Assembly: GCA_944739405.2 (NCBI GenBank)
Contig: OX123182.2
Location: 99,861,279-99,925,278 of the forward strand
Source of the DNA: Euclidia mi
Lineage: Eukaryota > Arthropoda > Insecta > Lepidoptera > Erebidae
DNA length: 64,000 nucleotides
Reading direction: 5' to 3'
A program made the position numbers and the translations under genes. The notes under the pieces were generated by a model. It was not told the origin of the DNA and ran no database searches. It saw only the letters and a list, made by a program, of their open reading frames with translations. Shown here piece by piece: positions 10,481 to 22,274 of this stretch (the first letter of the stretch is position 1; each line of letters starts with the position of its first letter).

Positions 10481-11817
10481 CCCATGAGAAGGCACGCTAT
10501 GATCATTTTGCTCACGCATAAATTCATTGCTGTAAATTTCAACTTTAGCTATGGTGTGTCACTACAAGCTTCTCAGTACCTTCCTAAAATTTCACCACCT
10601 CTCTTCTGACGCAACTCCCGCGGTGCTCAGTGCCACCACGACTGCATGGTGATGGGTTTGTGAGTGGTGGATCGTGAAGCGCGGCATTTTGCTCATCGCG
10701 CGCCCGTTCGTGTAAGTATTTTTTTCTTAATAACAAAATTGATTTGATTGTTTTTTCTTAGTTATTCTGCACAGTTATTTATTAAATTAGTGGATATAAT
10801 ATTTATATTTTTATTTGTTTCTTACAGTAAACAAGGCCTACGATAGGTGATCGGCAAGCCCCTCAAAGGAGAATGGGCCGTTTCATCCCAAGTGTTGCAA
10901 TATCTTGAGACCTATATCAAACTAGAGGGTGCCCGCAGCTACGCCCGCACATTAATTGTTTCTGCCGGATTCCGTGGGAGTTCCGGGAAATCCCTTCTTA
11001 GTGCACCCCTATCACCAAGGAACTTATAATAATATGTCAAATTTCAGATTCTTACGCCTCGTAGGTTTGGCTGTAGCTTGTCTGTCAGTCAGTCAGTAAC
11101 GCAAGAATTTTATATAATATACCGAAGAAGATGAAAGATCTCTATTAGTGTATTTTTGTATGGGTGTAACTCTGTAGCATTTGCAGAGAAAATATTATAT
11201 TTGTTTAAAAAATAAATCTTGAGCGGTCTTATCTGAGCGAACACGTAAGAAATGGTAGAAAATCAAAATATGCATAGGAATATGCTAGGAAAATCAATTG
11301 TTTTATCACTAGTAGATACCAGTAGGAATAGGCGCACAATGCCACATTCGTAAATAACACTTTCGCAAAATGCCACATTTCCTATATTCCATACATTATC
11401 GAAATGCGTTCATAAAAAGCATTTATTTTGTGTAGTATATCAGTGTGCACTGTACATGTTACTTTTATGTGGCATATGTGTTATGAAAGACACATAACTC
11501 AACATCTCATGGAAGATAAAATCATTCCATTTTTATTGTGATTTTGTTTCTTATATATTTTTTAGGAAAAGTTTGCGAATTATTAAGGCCAAACTGCAGT
11601 ATATGTATATTTTGCACATAAGACTGCATAATTATGTTGTTGTTTACTATTAATAAAACACTTTATATAATGTAATAAAGACTTTAAATTTATTATAACA
11701 TGTAAATTTATGGTAAAAATATAATTGATCTCAAAGAAAACATCATTTGAAGTAGCGTGAGCGTTTTACTCACGCGCGCCTGCTCGTGTAACTTTTTAGG
11801 GCGCGCCTTCTCATGGG
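10481..11817. mobile_element. piggyBac-like non-autonomous element
   Basis: The left end is TTAA|CCCATGAGAAGGC and the right end is the reverse complement of CCCATGAGAAGGC followed by TTAG. TTAA targets and CCC-starting inverted repeats are piggyBac features; the right TTAA has one substitution. Subterminal GCTCACGC and CGCGCGCC words recur near both ends and at about 10690. No transposase frame remains. A Helitron fragment (10922-11122) is nested inside. Confidence 0.75.
10922..11122 (-). mobile_element. Helitron-like copy nested in piggyBac-like element
   Basis: On the minus strand the 3' end reads TGCGGGCGTAGCTGCGGGCA, then CCCTCTAG|T, a hairpin followed by CTAG. The 5' side carries the family motif GTCAGTCAGTCAGTAACGCA in complement. 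The exact 5' TC is unclear. Confidence 0.65.
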
Positions 11818-12441
11818 TTAGAATGATTTACAGTAGACTACAACTTCAATAAATTACATCTTTACAATGATTATAAAAAGTAATTATAAAAGTGATTTAT
11901 TTTAGCTACAGAGTAACAAAGAAGATGCTTTATTCTTCGCAAAGATACGATATTAATAAAATTAGTAGTTTGCTGCTTTGCTTCTTAGCTATTTCAGCAA
12001 TTGACTACTTCCACTAAAACCAATAAAGCATTTATGCTGAAATGTTCTTAATCTTAGAAGTGAAATATATCTTAAGCCTAAAAATAATGAGCAAAACGTA
12101 GTCATTGATAATGCGAAGGGAGTTTAATCAAAGCATTTTGTCATTGAATACAGTAGAAATCAGAAAAGCCTGCGACAACATCACATTGTAATCCACGAGG
12201 TGTTAGAATAGAAATTATGTGAAAATCAACATTGTAGTCGCGTTGAATACAAATAACTTCCTATTTGTCTTTGTTTCTTGAGGAAAACGAATAAAGAAAC
12301 ATTCTGCTGGAACGGCTCTAGCTAGATAGGATCCCCGAGACTCAGTAGGAGCTAGCTGCCCGAAGAAATTTGTTAATGAACGATAAGGTAGATTGTGGCT
12401 TAATATTCGACAGTATAAGCAACGTTACATTTATTCATATA
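11818..12441. other. Unassigned AT-rich DNA
   Basis: Nothing beyond general AT-richness was recognised. Confidence 0.4.
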
Positions 12442-12680
12442 CTAGCTTTTGCCCACTACCGGGCCCGTTTCAATGTCACTTAGATAAAAAGTTTTATACA
12501 ATGAGGAATTAAAAAAACTCTGTTAGTGCTTCTTTACACTGCCTATGGAATATACATTTTCTAAATAATTTTCCCAGTTCAAACCAAATTTCATTTTATT
12601 GCCTCCGGTAGTATCAGCTATGCTTTTTTTGTTAGTCAGTCAGTAACGAACGAAATTCTATATTATTATATTGAATGGTC
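12442..12680 (-). mobile_element. Helitron-like copy, 3' end intact
   Basis: CTAG at 12442-12445 with A before it is the minus-strand CTAG|T end. The adjacent GCCCACTACCGGGC forms the terminal hairpin. The family motifs CAATGTCACTTAGATAAAAA and GTTAGTCAGTCAGTAACG follow. The 5' terminus near 12660-12680 is degenerate. Confidence 0.65.
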
Positions 12681-12899
12681 TAAACGGCTCGAGAGATCAT
12701 GGGCTCGAAATAATCCATAGCATATGGTCAAACCTTTTCAGTCAAATAAAAAGTAATTTGTAGACCCTAAAATATAATTTTTAAAAAGTATTCCATGGTC
12801 TGGCCAAGTAGCGATTTTTGTTACATTTGTCCCACCCACACTCGCACTTTGGTATCACCTACGTAGTTGTGGTCCAAATAGGTGCCGTGGGCTAATCTA

Positions 12900-12900
<1 letters not shown>

Positions 12901-12949
<49 letters not shown>

Positions 12950-12956
12950 ATATATA
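12901..12956. repeat. (TA)n(TG)n microsatellite
   Basis: A run of TA units passes into TG units and back to TA. Confidence 0.95.
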
Positions 12957-13059
12957 TGAATAATTAATAATTGTATATGTGTATTTTAGTATGTTATTGA
13001 AATCTTTGGTTATAGATTTAGTTACATATAGCTACACCATCGTCACAAAACATCTAACA

Positions 13060-13204
13060 TCATTTCTGTCCATCCTAAGGTTGCCTGGTCGCCCTTGGCG
13101 ATAAGGCCGCCGATTGTACATAAATTGCAGTTTTAAGATACTTTAGAAATGTAATTTATTTTGGTGTACAATAAAGAATATTATCTATCTATCTATCTAT
13201 CTAT
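13060..13204 (+). repeat. LINE 3' end with (ATCT)n tail
   Basis: AGGTTGCCTGG, GCGATAAGGCCGCC and GGTGTACAATAAAGAATATT followed by (ATCT)n are the typical 3' UTR and tail of an insect Jockey-group LINE. The coding part is absent. Confidence 0.6.
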
Positions 13205-13679
13205 ACTCGTAAACCCCAAACTAATCCATCTAGATGTAAAAAATCGAAACAAATAATATAATTATGTATGGCTTTTCGAACCATTTTTGTTACATGCTTT
13301 GTTCCCTCCACTGATCATTATATCCGTTTTCCTCTATAAAGTTCAAAATTATCTCAGCCAACAAAACATCCATCTAAACTTCTTCAAACAAACTGTTTAA
13401 ATCCAAAACACACTCGACTCAAACAAACTTGCAATTTCCTGAATGCAATACAAGTTGCATTATTCCAAAGTTATCAAAGCGATGATAAAGTACGTAATAC
13501 GATCAGTGTTTGTCAGTTCAATGAAAGTTTTTAACGACAAACAAGTAAGAACGATTAAAAATGCTTTAAATGTTCAATTTAGAGATCTCATGAGATATGA
13601 CTTTCGAGTAAAACATCACTGCCTGTTTTAAGTTGTGTTCTTTTCGTGGTTAAATATTCATAATAACATCATCCACGTT

Positions 13680-13827
13680 CATCTATCTGTCTGTTTGCGA
13701 TATACTCAGAAACAGAATGGATTTTTATGCGGTTTTCGTCAGTGGACGGAGTGATTTATGAGAAAGGCTTGCGTGTCATTTATCGCATACAAACTACGTG
13801 GGTAGCGGAGCCACCAACGGCAACTAG
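13680..13827 (+). mobile_element. Helitron-like 3' end fragment
   Basis: It ends GTGGGTAGCGGAGCCACCAAC GGCAACTAG|T: a stem (GTGG/CCAC), then CTAG at 13824-13827. The upstream part (GGATTTTTATGCGGTTTTC) resembles internal Helitron sequence. The 5' end is not resolved. Confidence 0.5.
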
Positions 13828-16420
13828 TTTAATATAAGTTTGCTACATTTCTATATTTAGGTATATTGACATCAGTACAAAGCTGTTAGAAATCGAGCCC
13901 ATAACTTCGACCCTATGAGTATTTAACTACAAGAACGATGAGGTATTTCTTATAATACTACAACATAGTAACATACACATATAATATTAAGGAAATACAG
14001 GACCTTGTCGGGATTAAAACCAATGTAAGTCAATAAATAAACGTAACAAGGGTATATGGCGGTTAATTTATAGAGTGTCTTTCGTAATGCTAGTGACAGA
14101 CCGGATCCTACTTTATTCATTTCATTGGTGACTAGTAGATATGAAAGTCCACATTTAGTTTAAGAAGCATTTTGAAAGCCTCTATGTCTTGTAAGGGTTA
14201 CCGACTCTCAGCAGATAGTGGGTTATTTTGTTCTTAGTGTGGAAACCCTTTGCGGGCTGTCCCTTTCGTCACTCTATAGTTCACGTTTGGGCTAGCGAAA
14301 GAAGTGAGTAGACAGTGCTGTCTAATGGCTCATGTTTTGCAAAGCATTATGCAGAATGTTGCAGTTTGCTTTTTCTTTGTATAGATTATATGGTTTGCAC
14401 AGTTATTTCACGTAGTGCTGTATGTATCCATATATTTTCACAGATACAATTAAAGTCTTTCTTTCTCAAAATGTCCCCGCGGCTATGATATTATAACTAA
14501 CGCTTAAAGAGTTAAGCTAATCAAACCCACAACACTCGAAGTATCGTGAAGCGGCGTTCAAAACCACTTAATAGCACGCCATCGGTGTAACCACGGTTCC
14601 TACGAGACAACCAAATCATAAAAAATGTCAAGTACCTGATAGTTAAAAAAAAATAATTGTAGACATTTCGCTATAATTGCTGTAGACTCAATATTAAGTT
14701 TAACTCTTAGCTTACAGATCAAATTAAGAAACAAATATCAAAAAAATGTTGTTGCTATAAACATGGCTGGTAAACCCAGTTAAAGCAAATCACAAAGGCT
14801 TACCGTAAATAAATTTAAATCACAACAGCGCTCTCTCAACTTTTATTCCATTCTATCCAAGTCGCATTCTTCAAGACGGATTGCAAATCAAATCGGGCTG
14901 AGCCCATCCCTATCGCGACCTCATTTTTTATTCATTACAGTAAATAAAATTATACGCCATGTCATTTCATTAGTAGATTAACATAAAGGATAACAACGCT
15001 TTTGCGGGGCGTACGTTTTATTATTAGGGGCCTATAGTAAAAACAAAGGCTGATGATATTAAACTTGATAACTGTGTGTTTTATTTTAAAAGTCCATTTT
15101 TATCTCCTCAACAGCCTTTCATTCAACATGCTAGCTTAAATCATCGTATTGATCCGATTTTCAACAGTCTGATTGTTTGTATACGCAGTTAACAGTCCGT
15201 AATGGAGATCGATAGCTTTCATAAAACTTAGCGGGATGTCATTCTCAAAATGGATGACCATTTAAAACAAAAAACGATATTTCGATTAAGGCTTAAATTC
15301 GCGCATTCAGGATGAATTAATAACTATATTCTATAGAATATTGCGGTCAGAATATGGTTTTACAAGGATTTATTGGCTGGTAAATGCATGTTGCATGTAT
15401 GTATTTTCTTGTAACTAAAGAACAATGCCCACTTCTCATACATTTCAAAACCATCGGGTTTTGAAATGTATACTTCATATACGTTATATACCTATAACTT
15501 ACTAAAGTATTTGTATGGTTATAACTATACCTTATAACTATACAAATACTTTCACTATCAAGTAAAAGTATTTGTATAGTTTTAAGGTATAGTAGAAAGA
15601 TTGCCGGTAAGTTTATAAAATAATATCATGTAATAATTTTTACGATTTTAACGCTACGAAGCCCAAAAAATATACATTAAGTTACTTTTTAGGTTAGGAT
15701 TGTTCGTTACCAATAGGTGATGTACCTACCAAAACTAATTATGAACGCTCGAAGTTTCGTCTAAAATAGGAATACTTACCATGGTCTAAAACAACCTTTT
15801 TCTTCCTTTAAATTCCTTTAAACTTTAAACCAACTTCTCTTACGTCAGTCAATCATAGCAAACATTTAAAGCAACAAACAGGCCAATCGGAGAACTGTCA
15901 AATGTCAAAAATATCCGTTTCACACGTGCGAACTCAATTATTTATTGCATAATTCTCTAATATTAATTTAATATAATCTAATCTTCTTAATTTAATCTAT
16001 TTCTCTATAATATTATTTTTAATTCATCTGTATTATATAAATACTAACAGAGATATATGTATTGACTGATGAAATAAAACGTAAAATAATGTATAAAACT
16101 CAGAATGAAGACCATTGCCAATGCGTAAAATGGAACGTCGTAAATAGATGGTAGTTGTGAGGCGTTCAAAACATGCTAATTTATTACGTTTACCCTTTAC
16201 GCAGAATAAATGTAAAGAATTACGGACACATATTTTGCCTGGGTTTCTTTAAACATTGTGATAAGCGTAATTAATATACAGTTAAATAATCTGAATTTTA
16301 AGATTTATTTCATACATATTTATAGTCAGGTGAAAAATTGGCATTCTTCTTTTGTTATCGATACTTTTAAACACTTGCGACTTGTAGGTACGCACAGTCA
16401 TCCATATGTATATTAATATT
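13828..16420. other. Gene-poor AT-rich stretch
   Basis: No gene or identifiable transposon. The only structure seen is a pair of inverted repeats at 15439-15470 and 15504-15592, listed separately. Confidence 0.45.
15439..15592. repeat. Hairpin-forming inverted repeats
   Basis: TACATTTCAAAACC and its complement (15439-15452 and 15457-15470) form a perfect 14-bp stem with a 4-nt loop. Then AAAGTATTTGTATGGTTATA (15504) is followed by its near-complement (to 15552) and by another direct copy (15564-15592). This may be a MITE remnant. Confidence 0.6.
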
Positions 16421-16424
16421 CATG

Positions 16425-16490
16425 GCAAAATGTGGGTGTAATATTACACCTGTACCTACCTCTTTGGGGATACAGGCATGAGTCTTTTCA
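16425..16490 (+). repeat. SINE tail fragment
   Basis: AAAATGTGGGTGTAATATTA, CACCTGTACCTACCTC and TTTGGGGATACAGGCATGAG correspond to the shared LINE/SINE 3' module. Confidence 0.6.
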
Positions 16491-16998
16491 TTCATTCAGT
16501 ATATTAATAAGTGAAGCGAAATTATATGATCCCTTTTTACGAGAAATGCGCGAACGGAGGATTATGAAATTTAGCACACTTATTGCTTACATGTAGATGG
16601 TATGCAGAATGCTAATATTTTTATTTAATAAGCATTATAAATTTATGATTTCAATGAAAATAAACGATACCACTACTACCTTAGATTTCGCACACACATG
16701 CATTACATCGTGTACGTATTACGTATACAATTTTTTTTTTCAGTTTTACGATTATGGACCCACAGACTTTCAAAGTAAAAAGAGGTTAATTATACATGTA
16801 TATATACTTTTTGTTCAAGGTTTGTCCTATTCTGCCTAAGCGAATTTGTAATTTTAGAAGTTATACTTCTTTAGGTGCTTTATGAAAAAATGATGAGAGT
16901 GAAATTTTACGATGCACGCGCATGTGTGACACAAAATTCTCACGGGAGAAGTTTTTATTCTTTACATTCACAAGATAATATGGCTCATACAGAAATAA

Positions 16999-17294
16999 AT
17001 GGGTATCATTTTACGGGGTTTTCAAGCATTCTGATCACGAAAATGACATCTATTTGGGCATCCAAGGTGGCAGACGGGACATTTTTAACAAAATTAATAT
17101 GGGTATCATTTTCGGGGTTTTCATGGATTCTGGACACGAAAATCACATCTACTTGGGAATCCAAGATGGCGGACGGGATATTTTTAATAAAATTAATATG
17201 GGTATAATTTACGGGGTTTTCTTGGATTTTAATCACGAAAATGACATCTATTTGGGAATCCAATGGCGGACGGGACATTTTTAGTAAAATTAAT
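16999..17294. repeat. ~100-bp minisatellite, three units
   Basis: Units start at 16999, 17099 and 17198 (100, 99 and 97 bp). Each has CGGGGTTTTC, GATCACGAAAATGAC or similar, ATCTATTTGGGAATCCAA and GGCGGACGGGA. Short frames across it are a by-product of the repeat. Related words occur inside the Helitron at 34347-34989. Confidence 0.85.
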
Positions 17295-17416
17295 ATCTTT
17301 GACATCATAATATAATTGATCCAATTATCATTTGGCATCGTTTAACTGTGTCAACTATTTTGAAGATAAACTTCTTTAGGCGCGTTATGAAAAAAATATT
17401 AGAGTGAAATATACAT

Positions 17417-17637
17417 AGGTATAGGTAAATTCACGAAAGTTGACCACAAATGGCGGCCGTCGCGCATATGTACATTCGTGCACCAATGGCGTTGCTCCAT
17501 TCTTGACGCATTTAGGGAATGCGTCAAGAACGGAGCCACGCCATTGGCACTGCACCCGCGCCTCACCCCGCACCTCCACGGGGACCTAAAAAATGATTTC
17601 TGCGCAGTGGTCATCTTTCGTGAACCGACCTATACCT
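17417..17637. mobile_element. Foldback MITE
   Basis: The outer arms 17417-17448 and 17606-17637 (AGGTATAGGT...TTCACGAAAG) are about 32-bp inverted repeats with few mismatches. An inner pair, 17484-17512 and 17518-17546, is nearly perfect with a 5-nt loop. The whole unit would fold on itself. No TSD was identified with confidence. Confidence 0.75.
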
Positions 17638-18559
17638 GTATTATGAATAGCCCATTCATTTTAAATGTTATCTATGTGTAAATACGTGAAACAAAAAAAA
17701 AATATTATTTTTAACACAATAATATTTAAACAGACCCATAGACTTTCAAACTGAAAATAGTTCCAATATAACATTATTTTATACAAATAAAACAAGTAGA
17801 TATAAGTACTTAAAACTACAATTAAATTAAAATAATAATATGCAGCAGGCATATAAAAAAGAAAATCTATGAAATTAAAAAACAAACAATCCTTTTTTAT
17901 TTATCAATGTTTGTTCTATTCTGCCTAATAAGTAGATTTTGTATTTATTAGAATATATTTATCTTGCCAAATTTTATGTACACGTTCTATAAAGCACATA
18001 GGTAGATAAATATAATAAGAATAATCCATTCATTATTTTTTTATTATTTAAATAAGTGTTTCAAACTGAAAATGGATGAAATAATTATTACATTTATGTA
18101 CTTTTTTGTTCAAGATTTGTCCTATTTTGCCTAATAAATCTAGTATTTTTACAATGTCTTGGCGTATAAATTATTAAAATATTAACACGTGAAATATACA
18201 CTTGTTAGTTACTTATAACATATATGTATGGTATTGTATTAATAATTATTATAAGTTTCTGAAAAAGTGTAAAATAAAAAATAATATTCGTAGGAAAAAG
18301 CAAAATTGCAGATGTCATCAAGTTTGAATTCAGAACGCCATGCGTGGGAAATTTTGCTTTAATTTTATGTTTGTGTAAATTTAGTTGAAAATCTATTAAT
18401 GCGTATGTATTGAGGTATTTGTGAATTAAGAGTGATATAATACATTTGCTATTCATTGGTTTAATGTATCAATATGAGATCGCTGGTAATGGTAAATTTT
18501 CAGACTTTTATCGTTTCTCATATTTTAAAACTTTTTTATATAGTAAGTACTTGCCATAC

Positions 18560-19200
18560 TGGAATAGGGTTCTGGCATGATTGCAATAGGATACTGCAAC
18601 TGAAGCACAGACTGAAGGATTATTATTGGTGCATTGCAGAAAAGTTGAGGATGTAACGATGGATGGTGAAGTGACAAGAATGGACAAAATTAGTAGGGAT
18701 GAGTATGTAAGCGGAAGTTTGAAAACTACTGCCCATAGACTAAAAGTAAAGGAAAATATCGGTTGGCTTGATATGGACATGTTTTGCAAAGAGATTTTTT
18801 GTATGTACAAGAACAAGTGAATATATTTTTATTTCTTTAAGAGAGAGCTTTCGCACTAAGAATAAATCTTGTGTCACGGGGGCTTTGACATACAATCAAC
18901 GGACACAAAGTACATGTACTTGAAACAATAATTCATGGATGACACAAGTGTTGTCTTGTGTGGGTATAGAAATCACAATACTTGTGCAGTATCAGGCGAC
19001 GAGGCGGCCGATTTTAAACGCCTACGCCAACCATGCAGTCTTAAATGAATTCGAAAGAAGAGGGACGATAAGCAAGAGGATGTCAAAATAAAAAATGGAT
19101 AGATAGTGTGAATATAAAAGTAGAAGCACGAAAAGGAAGATCCGGCCAAGGAAAACATTAATTGACTGTGTGTCGAAAGAGAAAGGAGTAAATAATTAGA
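18560..19200 (+). pseudogene. RTE-like LINE C-terminal fragment, degenerate
   Basis: The frame at 18626-18820 reads GEVTRMDKISRDEYVSGSLK, the counterpart of the conserved GVTRMDKIRNEYIRGSLK-like segment after the RT of RTE-type LINEs. A stop-containing stretch before it (IAEKLRM) matches the preceding AEMRML region. Further on, 19120-19190 reads RPRKTLIDCVSKEKGV in another frame, the next conserved segment. Between them lies unrelated sequence, so this copy has stops, frameshifts and an insertion. No RT catalytic motif remains. Confidence 0.65.
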
Positions 19201-19259
19201 TAAGAAGAAGTATGCAAGTAAACGACATACTGCGCAAGGGCAAGAGAATGTGTAATTAG

Positions 19260-20240
19260 ATTTATTTTTTAATTAGTATCCATCAATTATGGGTTATTTA
19301 TCTTATTTTCGCTTGCTGCCTCACCAGCAAACATGTTGTCTCTTATTAGATTCTATTGTAACAACTCACTACCATGTTTTAGCAAAATAAATAAAGAATT
19401 TATGACATTTTTATAAAGTCTTCAAGTTAACATCTATTTCAGTTTCAGAGTTTTATTACTAAGAAAAGTATTTAATAGCATTCATAAAAAAGATATTTAT
19501 TTTTATTATGCGGGGAAGTCTTTGATTGTAGTCTTGACAGTAGCTACAATCTTAATAATGTATGTATCTTAATAAATTATGGTCGAATTTCGACTGGGCG
19601 ACCTCTAGTAAATATTAATGTAACGGATCTATGTCGCGTAATTATTTGCGAATTATAGGTAAAATACCATAATTACATTTGTCTCGATGTTTTGTCATGG
19701 TAAAACTGACAATCCATGTAGGCAATCTGTTAATTGTGTGTTTCTTGTGTACTGGACACCATAATTAGTTCCGTGTCGGGTACACTTTATCTGAAATAGG
19801 TACATATGTACATTGTATATTTAAGAATATTTAAGTCTGTTTATAAAGCTAAAATAGTATAAGATCCTAGTATATTACAAAAATGAAAAATATATAGGTA
19901 CGTATGTTTAACATTGTCACAAGTCAAAGAAGGTTGTCACGAGATTAATAATTGTAACTAATGCAACTATTATTAATTCACATATTACATATACCAAATG
20001 TTATTGCAATCTTTAATCTCACTTTAAACCACTTGAACCAAGGAAACATACATTATCCTTACAAACTGTTGTGTGTGTTACTGTTTTGACACTTCCAAAT
20101 TTATCTCAAAACTTGCTGAGTATGGGGGCTTAAGGCGCAGATATTAAAATGTAATGGGCACTTCTCCATACTGTAAGTGACATCTATATGTTGCGGTTAG
20201 ATAATATGGTAATTATTATTATAGATTGTTTGAAGTAGAG
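19260..20240. other. Unassigned AT-rich DNA
   Basis: No gene or repeat was recognised. Confidence 0.45.
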
Positions 20241-20254
20241 CCCAAATAATAATA

Positions 20255-20485
20255 CATACATACATACATACATAGACTCACGCCTGTTTCCCCGAAGGGG
20301 TAGGCAGACGCATATTAAACGCCCACGTTTCGCCAGTGTTTTGATCCCACGTAATAGGTGGCGAGCCTATTGCCGCTCATCGGGATATTTTGTTTGCCAG
20401 AGCCTCGTCCGTTGATCGGCAGGTGCGCCACTTGCAGGTGAGGTTGACTTGGGACCCTAAGTTCTTGATGGGAATCCTATGCACC
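20255..20485 (-). mobile_element. ~230-bp SINE with 14-bp TSD
   Basis: On the minus strand it starts GGTGCATAGGATTCCCATC and runs through CACTTGCAGGTG-like and GATCAACGGACGAGGCTCTG words to the shared tail CTACCCCTTCGGGGAAACAG and (TATG)n. CCCAAATAATAATA flanks it perfectly at 20241-20254 and 20486-20499. It is co-terminal with 57781-58008, so this is a defined SINE and not a random LINE truncation. Confidence 0.88.
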
Positions 20486-20589
20486 CCCAAATAATAATAT
20501 GTCAATGATTTTACCTCTATATTGCTTCCTTTTAAATATTTCGATAAAATATATCTAAAAAAGGTATAATCCCTTTATAGGGCAGAAGC

Positions 20590-20935
20590 GAAATTAGTAT
20601 GGCGTCTGTAACCACCCGACAAGGTTGACAATCAGGTTCATATATTTCAGTCTGCTTGTTGGGTTAGTGAAGTGTGAACGTGTGTTGTACTTATTCCCTG
20701 TACTTAATTCCTATTGGCTAATAAGCCTCAGTACAAATCTCTGTCACACATCAGGTGTTTAAATGGACAGACCACTCCTTATGGGCGGTACTAGAAAGGG
20801 ATAAACTTATTTTAACTGACACAATTTAAAAATCAATTGGCAAACATTAAGTGATTGGTGAGGATTTGAACCTCCATACATAGAGGCGACGATAGAGGGG
20901 ACGCACTCTTAACCACTCAGCCACGGTAACGACAA
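20590..20935 (-). repeat. tRNA-headed SINE (probable)
   Basis: On the minus strand 20935-20860 shows A box TGGCTGAGTGG and B box GGTTCAAATCC at tRNA-like spacing, then about 270 bp of non-tRNA body. The acceptor ends do not pair well, which argues against a working tRNA gene. No TSD was found. Confidence 0.55.
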
Positions 20936-21149
20936 GCGCGCGCTGCGAAACAGTGAACAACCTACGAGCGGCGAGCGCTACGACGACGTCACACCGCCTG
21001 CCGCCTGCGCCGGCCGCTTGCTTTGAACCGCAGAGTGAATATCTCCCTTTGCTTAAGCTACGAGGTAATATCTACCTGTGTATTTTTATTCGCTGCGCTA
21101 TATCGGCGGCCCAATAGACATTGTTCTGTCGGTAATCATATTTAAGATC

Positions 21150-22274
21150 ATGCAACGTTCACCACCAAACAAATCACAAAAATACCAAAAATCAACGATG
21201 GACCTCACACAATCTGTACCGAATATATCACAGTGTTTTAACGGTGCGGGTGCGGGGGACAGTTCTGTTTGTCCCTCGCAGTCGGGTGCGGTCGCGGGAG
21301 GAGAGGCGTGTCGGTGTTGCGTTGCCGCGCGCCCTATCTCCCGTGACCAAAAGGGGCGCACCATTCGATGCGTCGCGGTGGGGCCGCAGAGGAAGAGGAG
21401 ATGCGGTGTTGCGTTGCCGTCCTCCCTATCCTCTGCGGCCGCTGGGTGGTTTGGTGGCGGAGCCCAACACCTTAATCTGCCGCCAAGGAGGTTTTGTTCG
21501 GGCCCGCCTAACCATCTGGTGGGCCAATGCCTGTCGGAGGGTAGCGACGAATGCTTCGGTGATGCCCTAACCCCCGACACACGGGTACATGAGAAAGTCG
21601 AGGTGGTTTTTAGTGGAAACACCACATACTCCGGCTGTCATTTCCCCAAGAGTCGGAGATCCGAAGGGATTATCCGCCTCGTAAAACAAAAGAAAAAAAA
21701 AGATGAATGTAATGAATATCGCAACTATACTGAAACCCTAGAAAAAACGGTGAAAGACCTACAATACAAATCTCGCTCATCTAGTATCGAATTGCGTAAT
21801 TTTCCTAGCCGTGACAACGAGTCCACTACGGACCTCACAAAAATAGTGACTGCCATCGGAAACACGGTAGGTCTCCCGATCGGGCCCACAAACATTAGAG
21901 ATATCTACCGTATACCGTATACCAGGGAACAACAGCCCCGCTAAACCAATCGTCGCAGAGTTTACAAGTGTACACCTGAAGTCCGACCTTACATCTCGTG
22001 TTCGTGCATTCAACGTTAAGCAATTAAATAGCGAAAATAAACTGAACTCAGAACTACTGGGAATACCTGGCCAAAAAACGCGCCGTGTATGTGGATGAGC
22101 ATCTTCCAAATTCTACAAAAAAGGCATATTACTTGGCGAGAGAATTAGCAAAGACACGAATTTAAATTTTGCTGGATAAGAAATGGTAATGTCTTTCTGC
22201 GCAAACAACCAGGCCACCCGCATATTCTCGTCAAAGGTGAAACAACTCTGAAAGAGCTACAAGAAAAGATATGA
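21150..22274 (+). pseudogene. LINE ORF1 (nucleic-acid-binding), interrupted
   Basis: ORF1 products of such LINEs bind the element RNA. I chose ATG 21150 because the upstream in-frame codons look like 5' UTR. The N-terminus (NKSQKYQKSTMDLTQSVPNI) is followed by a GC-rich insert (21240-21702). Then come a basic coiled-coil-like stretch and the conserved block ELRNFPSRDNES..DIYRIP. A frameshift near 21935 leads to PIVAEFTSVHLKSDL and, in a further frame, CWIRNGNVFLRK before the TGA at 22272-22274. At least two frameshifts make it dead. The block order agrees with ORF1 of Jockey/CR1-group insect LINEs. Confidence 0.72.
21240..21702 (+). mobile_element. GC-rich retroposon-like insert within ORF1
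   Basis: The base composition rises sharply here. The segment has a partial internal duplication (GGTGTTGCGTTGCCG at about 21312 and 21404). It includes GAGGTGGTTTTTAGTGG, found near the 3' ends of R1-type or SINE elements of Lepidoptera, and finishes in an A-rich run (21688-21702). It keeps the ORF open. No TSD was found, so its ends are approximate. Confidence 0.5.

Larger units (their letters stand above)
16735..18150. repeat. Three dispersed copies of an AT-rich segment
   Basis: The pattern CTTTCAAA(C/G)T(G/A)AAAA followed by TTGTTCAAGGTTTGTCCTAT and CTGCCTAA occurs at about 16760-16850, 17740-17945 (with extra sequence between) and 18058-18146. The word ACTTCTTTAGGCGC..TTATGAAAAAA also repeats at 16865 and 17369. 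The local duplications surround a minisatellite and a MITE. Class unknown. Confidence 0.5.

Noticed and set aside
16999..17338. 110-codon frames on both strands across the 100-bp minisatellite
   Set aside because: Mirror frames on both strands reflect the repeat, not coding selection.
20860..20935. tRNA gene (Ser-like arrangement)
   Set aside because: Ends do not pair as an acceptor stem, and the sequence continues into a SINE-like body.
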